This document shows, in pieces, positions 1-6,963 of a DNA stretch of 13,273 nucleotides. Under the pieces are notes generated by a model, which saw nothing but the letters and a program-made list of their open reading frames with translations, had not been told where the DNA came from and made no database searches. The translations under genes and the position numbers were made by a program. This stretch comes from Anaerolineae bacterium (lineage in GTDB: Bacteria > Chloroflexota > Anaerolineae > B4-G1). Numbering within the stretch: position 1 is the first letter of the stretch; every line of letters begins with the position of its first letter. The stretch spans positions 1 to 13,273 of the forward strand of contig JAUWNP010000119.1 of assembly GCA_030612585.1 (NCBI GenBank), in the 5' to 3' direction.

Positions 1-89
1 ACCGTTAGCCCGCCCCGTCGCAATCCGTAGTTGCAAATGGAAAAGGAACTTGCTTTTGCCTCAACTGAAGCAGATTGGGTGGTTTGCCA

Positions 90-509
90 GTGAGATACTT
101 GAAAATCCATACGCTGAATAAAGGCGAGTGGTATGATAGAGACACCATTCTCCTTCATGCCGCGTTTCAGATATTGGTGGATTTTGTTGAACAAGAAAAG
201 CCAGACGAAGTTTGTGATTGGCAGCATGATGAACTGCATCGAAATGCTTGGAATGAAATATCACAATTGTACAAGTGGTGGAAAGAAGAGCGCCCCAACA
301 GACATAACCCACTTGACGATGTTGTAAAACCCCCAGAGAAAGAATACAACATCTCTGATGAAGGCTATATGATTTTCCCTGAGCGCGACAAATATCCAGA
401 TTATTATGCTGCTTTGGACAAGTGTTCAGAACTGGAAAGAGCATGGTGCGAAGAAGATCAAAAGAACCTACACCGATTGACAGAAATTCGGCTCTTTCTG
501 TGGACATAG
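90..509 (+). CDS. Small phage-like protein of unknown function
   Basis: An open frame of 139 codons on the GTG at 90 encodes a soluble, acidic, Trp/Tyr-rich protein with no signal peptide or membrane segment. It starts RYLKIHTLNKGEWYDRD and continues with HAAFQILVDFVEQE and YKWWKEERPNR. From memory this resembles small uncharacterised proteins common in phage genomes; I cannot assign a function. A TTG at 75 in the same frame is an alternative start. I prefer GTG 90 because RYLKIHTL looks like the natural N-terminus and because the stop of a tiny upstream frame (37-93) overlaps it as GTGA. The gene is visibly more AT-rich than everything to its right, consistent with a different origin. It ends 78 bases before hdrA and has no evident link to the redox genes. 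Confidence 0.6.
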   Translation: MRYLKIHTLNKGEWYDRDTILLHAAFQILVDFVEQEKPDEVCDWQHDELHRNAWNEISQLYKWWKEERPNRHNPLDDVVKPPEKEYNISDEGYMIFPERDKYPDYYAALDKCSELERAWCEEDQKNLHRLTEIRLFLWT

Positions 510-576
510 TAAGTGGAAGACAAGGCAGGCTAGCAACTCGCCGCATTTGTGGTGGGTGTTAAAGAGGTACTCGAAC

Positions 577-582
577 AAGGAG
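577..582 (+). promoter_or_regulatory. Ribosome binding site fixing the hdrA-1 start
   Basis: AAGGAG lies five bases before the ATG at 588. This selects that start over the in-frame ATG at 549, which has no such site. The resulting N-terminus (ELRIGVYICHCG about ten residues in) lines up with the second hdrA copy, whose ATG at 8535 has its own GAGGAG at 8525-8530. Confidence 0.8.
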
Positions 583-587
583 TGATT

Positions 588-3092
588 ATGACAGGAGACA
601 ACGAAAACGAGGAACTGCGCATTGGTGTGTACATCTGCCATTGCGGGTCCAACATCGCCGGGGTCATTGACCCAGCGGTCGTGGCCGAATACGCAGCGAC
701 GCTGCCCGGCGTGGTCCACGCGACCGATACGCTGTACGCCTGTGCCGATAGCGGCCAGTCCCTCATCAAAGAGGACATCGAAAAGCACAACCTGAACCGG
801 GTGGTGGTTTCGGCCTGTTCGCCAAAGATGCACGAGCCGACTTTCCGCGCCGTTGTAACCGAAGCGGGGCTCAACCCGTTCCTGATGGAGATGGCCAATA
901 TCCGTGAGCAATGCACCTGGGCCCACGGCCATGATCCTGAAGGGGCGTTGGCAAAGGCCAAAGCCCTGACAGCGGCGGCAGTCGCCAAGGCCTCCTTTCT
1001 CACACCACTGGACATGATCAAGGTGCCCGTCACCAAGCGGGCGATGGTCATCGGCGCGGGCGTGGCTGGCATCAGCGCTGCGCTGGACCTGGGCGACCAG
1101 GGGATTGAGACCATCCTGGTGGAAAAACAGCCGACGATTGGCGGAGTGATGGCGCAACTGAACAAAACCTTCCCCACCATGGACTGTAGTATATGAATTC
1201 TCGCCCCCAAAATGGTTGACGCGGCGCGTCACCCCAAGGTGGATGTGAGAACGTATACTGAAATCGAGCGAGTGGATGGCTTCGTCGGCAACTTCAAAGT
1301 GCAGTTGCGCGAAAAGTCCAGGTACGTGCACGCGGACCGCTGCAATGGTTGCGGCGAATGCGTGCCTGTCTGCCCCATTGAGGTTCCCAACTATTTTGAG
1401 ATGAACCTGGCTCCCCGCAAGGCAATAGACGTGCCGATGAGCCAGTCAGTGCCCCTCATCTACAGCATTGACATGGATGCCTGCATCCAGTGTTACAAAT
1501 GCGTCGAAGCCTGCGGCAAACTGGAGGCGATTGACTTCAGCCTGGAGGATCAACTGGTCTGGGAAGACGTCGGCTCCATCATCGTCGCCACCGGCTACAG
1601 CCACTTTGATCCCAGCGTGATACCCGAATACGGCTATGGGCGCTTCCCCAACGTGATTACGGCGATGGAGATAGAGCGGCTCAATAACTCGGCTGGGCCA
1701 ACCGCCGGTGACCTGATCCGCCCCAGCGATGGCGTCCCCCCCAGGCGGATGGCCATCATCAACTGCGTCGGCTCACGCGACAAACGTTTCAATCCCTGGT
1801 GTTCAAACTTCTGCTGCATGTACGCCATCAAAAACGCCATCCTCTTGAAGCAAGCCCATCCCGACATGGACATCACCATCTACTACATAGACATCCGCAC
1901 TCCCTCCAAAGGGTACGAGGAGTTCTACGACCGGGCGCGCGGGATGGACATAAACTTTACCCAGGGCCGTCCCAGCCTGGTCACCGAAGACCCCGAAACA
2001 GGCAACCTTTTCGTCCACTCGGAGAACAAGGATTTGGGTCACGTCATTGAGCGTGAGTACGATATGGTGATGCTCAATCAGGCGGCGATCCCACAGCCCG
2101 ACGCTGACACGATGAGTTCCCTGCTCAACATCAGCCAGAGCCCCGGCGGATGGTTTATGGAATATCACCCCAAACTGCGGCCGATGGACAGTCCGACCGA
2201 CGGGCTTTTCCTGGCCGGCGCGTGCCAGGGAGTCAAGGACATCCCCGCCAGCGTGGCACAAGGGTCTGCAGCGTCGTCACGGGCCGGGCGGGTGCTCCAC
2301 TCGGACGAGTGGGAAATTGAGCCGGTCGTGGCCAGCGTGTGGGAAGACCGCTGCATCAGCGCCCAGGGTAAAAAATGTGGTATTTGCGCCAAGGCCTGCC
2401 CCTACGGCGCTATTGAGGTCGAAAAAGGCAAAGCAGCCAAGATCACCACCGCCAAGTGTCACGGCTGCGGCGGCTGCGTGGCGGAGTGTCCCCATAATGC
2501 CATCACTCAGTTGCACTTCACCGATGCCCAGATTCTGGCGCAGATTCGGGCGCTCCTGGCCGACAAGCCGGAGGAGAAAATCCTGGCCTTCCGCTGCAAC
2601 TGGTGCTCCTACCCAGGCGCCGACCTGGCCGGGACCAGCCACTTCGAGTACTCGTCCAACGAGCGCGGGCTGCGCGTGATGTGTGCAGCCCGCGTGGACA
2701 ACGACTTTATCTACGAGGCCTTCCGCCTGGGCGCGGGCGCGGTGCTTTTTTCCGGCTGTCACTCACAGGACTGTCACTACATCACCGGCCAGCCGGTCGG
2801 CTCCAAGCGCGCCCAGCGGCTGCTCAAACAATTCAACAAGATGGGTATGACGCCCGGCCGGTTCCGCATCGAGTGGATCAGCGCAGCCGAGGGTGACCAG
2901 TACGCGCGAATACTCAACGAGATGCAGGCCACGCTGGACTCGATCCCCAAGGAGCAATTACTGGAAGAGATCGAACGGCTGCGGCCGACGATGGAGAAAC
3001 GCGCCCGCCGGATGCGCGAGGCGCCACGAGTCGAGGAAGCGTTGGCGTATGCGGACAAACTCAAAGCGGCCATGACCGGGGGAGGGGGGTAA
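588..3092 (+). CDS. hdrA: Selenocysteine-containing HdrA fused to MvhD (cassette 1)
   Basis: This is the flavin-containing bifurcating core subunit of heterodisulfide-reductase-type complexes, with a C-terminal MvhD (electron-entry) domain, 834 residues in total. Domain order: N-terminal HdrA domain (CHC at 17-19); FAD-binding GAGVAG at 156-161; inserted ferredoxin with clusters at C252/255/258/262 and C299/302/305/309; C-terminal ferredoxin at C589/597/600/604 and C624/627/630/634; and MvhD with C670, C673, C699 and C724. The frame is interrupted by TGA at 1194-1196. Joined across it, the protein reads [14 protein letters not shown]. In other HdrA proteins this place reads roughly CSxCILTPKM, so TGA replaces a conserved Cys and is read as Sec203. 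The only downstream restart, ATG 1212, lacks a ribosome binding site and would cut the flavin domain in two. The first C-terminal cluster has an unusual C-X7-C spacing. HdrA selenoproteins are known in Methanococcus; the function in this organism is inferred. Confidence 0.9.
1194..1233 (+). promoter_or_regulatory. UGA(Sec) codon and bacterial SECIS hairpin, copy 1
   Basis: After the TGA (1194-1196), TGACGC at 1217-1222 pairs perfectly with GCGTCA at 1226-1231 around the triloop GGC. Two more G-C pairs (1214-1215 with 1232-1233) extend the stem past a bulged T at 1216. The loop begins with GG, 26 bases after the TGA. Bacterial SECIS elements characteristically have a G at the start of a small apical loop roughly 16-37 bases after the UGA, so this fits. 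The element lies inside the coding sequence, as bacterial SECIS elements do, and is expected to recruit SelB with Sec-tRNA. The same bases occur unchanged in the second hdrA. Confidence 0.82.
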
Positions 3093-3093
3093 G

Positions 3094-3687
3094 ATGAATC
3101 ACAAGTCACCCGAAACCTTTGCCGACCAGGTGCGCGCCATCCCCGGTGGCGAACACCTGGAAATGTGTTATTCCTGCGGGACGTGCGTCAGCAGGTGCAT
3201 GATCCAGCAGAAAATGGAACCGACGTATAACCCCCGTCGCCTGATCTACAAAGCAATGATGGGCATGGATCAGGAAGCCTTCGAGGACAAGACCACCTGG
3301 CTCTGCTCGGCCTGTGACCTGTGCTACCCGGCTTGTCCCCAAAAGATTCACATTTCGGGCGTTCTCCTGGCCGTCAAGGAACTGGCCCTCCAAGCCGGAT
3401 ATACCGCTCCCCTCAAGACGGCGGTGGTGGACGATCTGACCTGCGTGGCCTGTGGCCTGTGCGTCGAGGTGTGTCCCTACGAGGCGATTACCCTGGTAGA
3501 GACCCGCGTCATGGGCCAAACCCGCACCGTGGCCCACGTTGATCCGAACCACTGCATGGCCTGTGGGCTGTGCGCAGCCAGTTGCCGATCGGCCTCTATC
3601 GGGCTGCCGGACGAGTTCTCGAATGAAGCGTTGATAGAAAGTCTGTGGGAATGGATGCGCAGCCCAGTTGTGGAGGTGACGGAATGA
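3094..3687 (+). CDS. hdrC: HdrC-like protein with added C-terminal ferredoxin, four [4Fe-4S] (cassette 1)
   Basis: A soluble iron-sulfur electron carrier of 197 residues. The N-terminal half resembles HdrC: clusters at C25/28/31/35 and C71/74/77/81, separated by the family-typical YNPRRLIYKAMMGM stretch. The C-terminal half is a second two-cluster ferredoxin at C117/120/123/127 and C154/157/160/164; the last Cys is followed by Arg rather than the usual Pro. Ordinary HdrC has only the first two clusters, so this is an HdrC-ferredoxin fusion. The ATG lies one base after the hdrA stop, with a GGAGG-rich site inside the end of hdrA, so the two are probably translationally coupled. In known complexes HdrC links HdrA to HdrB; no HdrB is encoded here, and the extra clusters may lead to another acceptor (inference). 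QmoC-like or generic ferredoxin names are alternatives. Confidence 0.85.
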   Translation: MNHKSPETFADQVRAIPGGEHLEMCYSCGTCVSRCMIQQKMEPTYNPRRLIYKAMMGMDQEAFEDKTTWLCSACDLCYPACPQKIHISGVLLAVKELALQAGYTAPLKTAVVDDLTCVACGLCVEVCPYEAITLVETRVMGQTRTVAHVDPNHCMACGLCAASCRSASIGLPDEFSNEALIESLWEWMRSPVVEVTE

Positions 3688-4124
3688 ACAACACATGGAC
3701 ACCCCGCATCGTCGTCTTTCAATGTCAATACAGCCTTTACTGTGAAGCCGACCAGATGTGGATGGACACACAGTTGCCACCGCATATCAAGTTGATCAAG
3801 GTGCCCTGCACCGGCCGGATCAATCCACTCTTTGTGTTGAACGCAATACAGGGTGGGGCCGATGGAATCCTGATCAGCGGTTGCCAGCCGGAAGAATGCC
3901 ACTTCAAAGAAGGCAACCTGGGCGCTCGCCGCCAGTTGGACGAATTCCGGCGCTTTTTGACCTACCTGGGGATGGAGGAAGAACGGCTGCGCTTTGCCTG
4001 GATTGATGTCAGCGAGCGCGGGCGCATCCATCAGGAACTAGCCGACCTGGAAGAGACCATCCGGGCCATAGGCCCGATCGGGCGGCTGGTCACACGAGCG
4101 ATCCCGATTGGAGAACAGCCATGA
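3684..4124 (+). CDS. mvhD: Stand-alone MvhD/FlpD-like [2Fe-2S] protein (cassette 1)
   Basis: A 146-residue MvhD family protein. In Hdr complexes MvhD holds a [2Fe-2S] cluster and passes electrons from a hydrogenase, formate dehydrogenase or Flx module into HdrA. Family landmarks are PCTGRINP with C42, GADGILISGC at about 58-67, and GCQPEECH with C67 and C72. ATG 3684 overlaps the previous stop as ATGA, which favours it over an upstream in-frame start at 3645. The first motif is odd: the family and the other copy here have C-X2-C (CNWC), while this protein has Ser at the second position and a Cys three residues further on (C14, S17, C20). The locus therefore has two MvhD domains per cassette, one fused to HdrA and one free. 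Confidence 0.85.
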   Translation: MNNTWTPRIVVFQCQYSLYCEADQMWMDTQLPPHIKLIKVPCTGRINPLFVLNAIQGGADGILISGCQPEECHFKEGNLGARRQLDEFRRFLTYLGMEEERLRFAWIDVSERGRIHQELADLEETIRAIGPIGRLVTRAIPIGEQP

Positions 4125-5074
4125 ACCAACTCGCTCTTGCGATTCAGCAGGAAGCCGCCCGCATCCTGGAAGAAGACATCGTGGACGTAGTAATCGGGTT
4201 CGAGGCGGGCACTCTGCCCCTCAAAGCACAGCCGGCCTTTATCACCCAGAAGGAAGAGTCCGAGAAACTGGTCTTCAACGGCTTCTGCCAAAACAACCTG
4301 GCAGGCTACCTGACCCGTCGCCCCAAGGAAGAGCGCATCGGCATCATCTGCCGGGGCTGCGAGAGCCGCGCCGTCCGCGCCCTGGTCATCGAGCACCAGC
4401 ACGACCGCGACAAACTGTACCTGATCGGCGTTCCCTGTACGGGCATCATAGACTGGCGCAAAATCGAACGCGAGGTAGGCGAGAACACGCTCCAGGCAGT
4501 CGAAGAAGGCGACGAGGTGATCGTCACCGCCCGCGATGGGGAGCATCGCTTTCAGCGCACCGACGTGCTGCACGATTCGTGCAAACGGTGCCTGCACCCC
4601 AATCCGGTCGGCGCAGACATCGTGCTGGGCGATCCGCTGCCCGAAGGCGATCCCGAACAGGTATGGGCCCCGGTACTTATGTTTGAGGCCCTGCCGCCCG
4701 AGGAGCGCTACGCCTATTTCGTCCAGGAGGCCGAGCGCTGCATTCGCTGTTACGCCTGCCGGGAAACGTGCCCGATGTGCTATTGCACCGAGTGCTTTGT
4801 GGACTATACCACCCCGCGCTGGGCCGAAAGCATGATCACACCCAGTGGCACGCAGGCATGGCACATTATCCGCGCCTTTCACCAGACGGGACGTTGCGTG
4901 AGTTGTGGCGCGTGCGAGCGTGCCTGCCCGATGGACATCAAAATGACGTATCTGGTGGACAAGCTCAACTACGACATGGTGCGGCAATACGGGTTCGAGG
5001 TCGGAGCCAGTGACGAGGCCCAACCGCCCTTTGCTGCCTTTACCCTGGACGATAAAAACCGGTTCGTCCGCTAG
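4121..5074 (+). CDS. FrhB/FdhB-like iron-sulfur protein, possible FlxC
   Basis: A soluble iron-sulfur protein of 317 residues. The N-terminal two thirds resembles the F420-hydrogenase/dehydrogenase beta-subunit family: IICRGCESRAV (C77, C80), GVPCTGIID (C106) and DSCKRCLHP (C154, C157). The C-terminal third is a ferredoxin domain with C207/210/213/217 followed by a dense Cys stretch (C220, C222, C225) and a second cluster at C259/262/265/269. It overlaps mvhD by ATGA, has GGAG at 4110-4113, and is followed by the FlxB/FlxA-like pair, so it probably belongs to an Flx-type NAD(P)H-oxidising module. FlxC is the best guess by position. It has no counterpart in the second cassette. Whether it binds a flavin or F420 cannot be read from the sequence. 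Confidence 0.75.
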   Translation: MNQLALAIQQEAARILEEDIVDVVIGFEAGTLPLKAQPAFITQKEESEKLVFNGFCQNNLAGYLTRRPKEERIGIICRGCESRAVRALVIEHQHDRDKLYLIGVPCTGIIDWRKIEREVGENTLQAVEEGDEVIVTARDGEHRFQRTDVLHDSCKRCLHPNPVGADIVLGDPLPEGDPEQVWAPVLMFEALPPEERYAYFVQEAERCIRCYACRETCPMCYCTECFVDYTTPRWAESMITPSGTQAWHIIRAFHQTGRCVSCGACERACPMDIKMTYLVDKLNYDMVRQYGFEVGASDEAQPPFAAFTLDDKNRFVR

Positions 5075-5087
5075 GAGGCAGGAAACA

Positions 5088-6092
5088 ATGTACAAAGTTT
5101 TACCTAAAGCAGACCTGCCCAGGCTGATTGAAAAATGGATGACACAGGCTACGGTGTATGCCCCGGTGCGCCAGGGCGACTTCACAAAGTTCGAACCCCT
5201 CAGCGACCCGGCGCAGGCAGATCTCTATTACGCGGCCAACACGCGCTACCCGCCCAAGGCTCTCTTTTTGCCCCAGTCGGAGGTCATGTTCCGCGCCAAA
5301 AACGGCGAGTTCGAGTCCACCGAGGATGAGGTGTCCTCGCGGGTGATCCTGGGCATCCATTCTTGTGATACTCGCGCTCTCCAATTGCTCGATGGTGTCT
5401 TTCTGACAGGAGACTATCAGGATCCCTACTGGGCTAAGAAGCGCGAACAAACGACCCTCGTCGTCCTGGGCTGCGCCGACCCGTGCGAGACTTGCTTTTG
5501 TACCTCGGTAGGATCGGGGCCATTCGATAAACGCGGCGCCGACGTGATGCTGATTGACGTTGGCGACGAGTACGTGGCCGACGTGCGAAATGAGAAAGGG
5601 CAGGCTCTCTTCGACCATCTACCGGACGCATCCCAGGAGCAGGTAGACACTTCACGTCAGGTGCAGGCGGCAGCGGCGGCCAAGATGAAAAAGCCCTTCG
5701 AGAGCGCAGGCATCAAGGACAAGCTGTACAGCCTCTTTGACAGCGACTTTTGGCCCAAAATCCAACAGTCCTGCCTGGGGTGCGGAGTATGCACTTTTCT
5801 GTGTCCTACGTGCTATTGCTTCGACATCGTGGACGAAGCACAACGCAACGAACGGGTGCGCAACTGGGATACCTGTATGTTCCGCATCTATTCTCAGGAG
5901 GCGTCGGGCCACAATCCCCGTCCTACAAACACGGAACGGGTACGCCAGCGCATCATGCACAAGTATGCCTATTTCATGGAACTCTACGACGAAATCGGCT
6001 GCACCGGCTGCGGACGTTGTGTGCGCTATTGCCCGGTGGACTTGGACATTCGTCAGATTATCCGCAGCGCGCAAGCGTGGGAAGAATCATAG
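5088..6092 (+). CDS. FlxB/AsrA/HydB-like 4Fe-4S dicluster protein
   Basis: A 334-residue protein of the family that includes FlxB, anaerobic sulfite reductase subunit A and hydrogenase beta-type subunits. It relays electrons between an FAD/NAD(P)H subunit and its partner. Visible motifs are GIHSCDTRAL (C93), LGCADPCETCFCTS (C129, C133, C136, C138), a first cluster SCLGCGVCTFLCP (C229/232/235/239) followed by CYC (C242, C244), and a second cluster GCTGCGRCVRYCP (C305/308/311/315). ATG 5088 is chosen because AGGAGG at 5073-5078, overlapping the previous stop, lies nine bases upstream and MYKVLPKADL looks like a family N-terminus; an upstream in-frame start at 5010 would overlap the preceding gene. 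The FAD/NAD-type subunit follows directly, as in AsrA-AsrB and FlxB-FlxA pairs. Confidence 0.85.
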   Translation: MYKVLPKADLPRLIEKWMTQATVYAPVRQGDFTKFEPLSDPAQADLYYAANTRYPPKALFLPQSEVMFRAKNGEFESTEDEVSSRVILGIHSCDTRALQLLDGVFLTGDYQDPYWAKKREQTTLVVLGCADPCETCFCTSVGSGPFDKRGADVMLIDVGDEYVADVRNEKGQALFDHLPDASQEQVDTSRQVQAAAAAKMKKPFESAGIKDKLYSLFDSDFWPKIQQSCLGCGVCTFLCPTCYCFDIVDEAQRNERVRNWDTCMFRIYSQEASGHNPRPTNTERVRQRIMHKYAYFMELYDEIGCTGCGRCVRYCPVDLDIRQIIRSAQAWEES

Positions 6093-6108
6093 GCAGGGGG
6101 AGAGCAAG

Positions 6109-6954
6109 ATGCACAATCCGTACAAACCCATTCCGATGCGCATTGCGCGCACGGTCGTCGAAACCGACGACCAAAGCCTGAAATCCTTTGAGTTGACCTT
6201 TGAGAGGAAGGTGGACCAGGAGGAATTCTTCTCCAAATACCGGCCCGGTCAATTCTGTCAGCTCTCCATCTTTGGCAAGGGAGAAGCGCCCTTTGGTGTG
6301 GCCTCGGCCGCGTGGGAAGGCGACTTCGTGCGCTTTACTATCAACAAGATCGGCATTTTTACACGCGCCATCCACGAGATGAAACCAGGCGACACCATTG
6401 GCTTGCGCGGCCCACTGGGCAACTGGTATCCCATGGAGGATTGGAAAGGCTCCAACATCGTCATTATTGGCGGTGGGTACGCTTTCACCACCCTGTTTGC
6501 CCTGGCCCAACACCTGCTGGCCCCCGAAATCCGCTCCCGGTACGGCGACTTGACTGTGATCTATGGAGCGCGTGAACCGGGCCTCTTTCTCTATAAGAAA
6601 GTGATTGAAACCTGGTATGAACGGGAAGACATCAACTCTTACCAGGCGATTGACTGTGCCGTGGAGGGGTGGGACCATCTTGTCGGCTACGTGCCGACCG
6701 TCACCAAAGAAATCGCCCCTGCGGCGGAGAATACCGTGGCCTTTGTCTGCGGGCCGCCGGTGATGATCAGGTTCACGCTGCCGGTGCTCAGCGAACTTGG
6801 TTTCCCCCCCGAACGCATCTACACCTCGCTGGAAAAGCGGATGAAGTGCGGCATCGGCAAATGTGGGCGCTGTAACGTCGGCCCCAAGTACATCTGTAAG
6901 GATGGACCAATCTTCACCTTTGCGCAGTTGCAAGAACTGCCGCCGGACCTTTAG
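6109..6954 (+). CDS. FlxA/AsrB/HydG-like FAD- and [2Fe-2S]-binding NAD(P)H oxidoreductase
   Basis: A 281-residue ferredoxin-NADP reductase-like protein, the probable NAD(P)H entry point of cassette 1. It shows an FAD-binding beta barrel (YRPGQFCQLSIFG, then PFGVAS), the GDTIGLRGPLGNWYP segment, a nucleotide-binding domain beginning VIIGGGYAF (G121-G123), FVCGPPVM, and a C-terminal PyrK/AsrB-type [2Fe-2S] site with C-X4-C-X2-C-X7-C spacing (C247, C252, C255, C263). The ATG follows the previous stop by 16 bases with GGGGGAG upstream. The usual GGGIGxAPL nucleotide motif is replaced by GGGYAFTTL, so the pyridine nucleotide may bind differently or a different partner may be used. The assignment to the FlxA group is by architecture and neighbours; AsrB is the nearest alternative, but no sulfite reductase gene is seen. 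Confidence 0.83.
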   Translation: MHNPYKPIPMRIARTVVETDDQSLKSFELTFERKVDQEEFFSKYRPGQFCQLSIFGKGEAPFGVASAAWEGDFVRFTINKIGIFTRAIHEMKPGDTIGLRGPLGNWYPMEDWKGSNIVIIGGGYAFTTLFALAQHLLAPEIRSRYGDLTVIYGAREPGLFLYKKVIETWYEREDINSYQAIDCAVEGWDHLVGYVPTVTKEIAPAAENTVAFVCGPPVMIRFTLPVLSELGFPPERIYTSLEKRMKCGIGKCGRCNVGPKYICKDGPIFTFAQLQELPPDL

Positions 6955-6963
6955 GAGTAAACT

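Noticed and set aside
37..93. 18-codon ORF as a leader peptide gene
   Set aside because: It is very short and has no clear ribosome binding site or conserved feature. The overlap with GTG 90 is suggestive only.
510..587. Promoter for cassette 1 in the gap before hdrA-1
   Set aside because: A promoter is expected here, but no convincing -35/-10 pair at 16-18 base spacing is visible.
1196..1212. hdrA-1 and hdrA-2 as split genes or frameshifted pseudogenes
   Set aside because: Both halves are in the same frame, the interruption is one TGA at the same conserved Cys in two diverged copies, a SECIS-like hairpin follows, and the rest of both genes is intact.
468..1331. Long minus-strand open frames opposite hdrA and other genes
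   Set aside because: They mirror high-GC coding sequence on the plus strand, lack recognisable protein features and contradict strong family matches on the other strand.
3684..4124. General reassignment of TGA to an amino acid
   Set aside because: TGA ends the HdrC-like gene at 3687, mvhD at 4124 and hdrA-2 at 10985, each overlapping the next start codon. Reading through these gives no family-like sequence.
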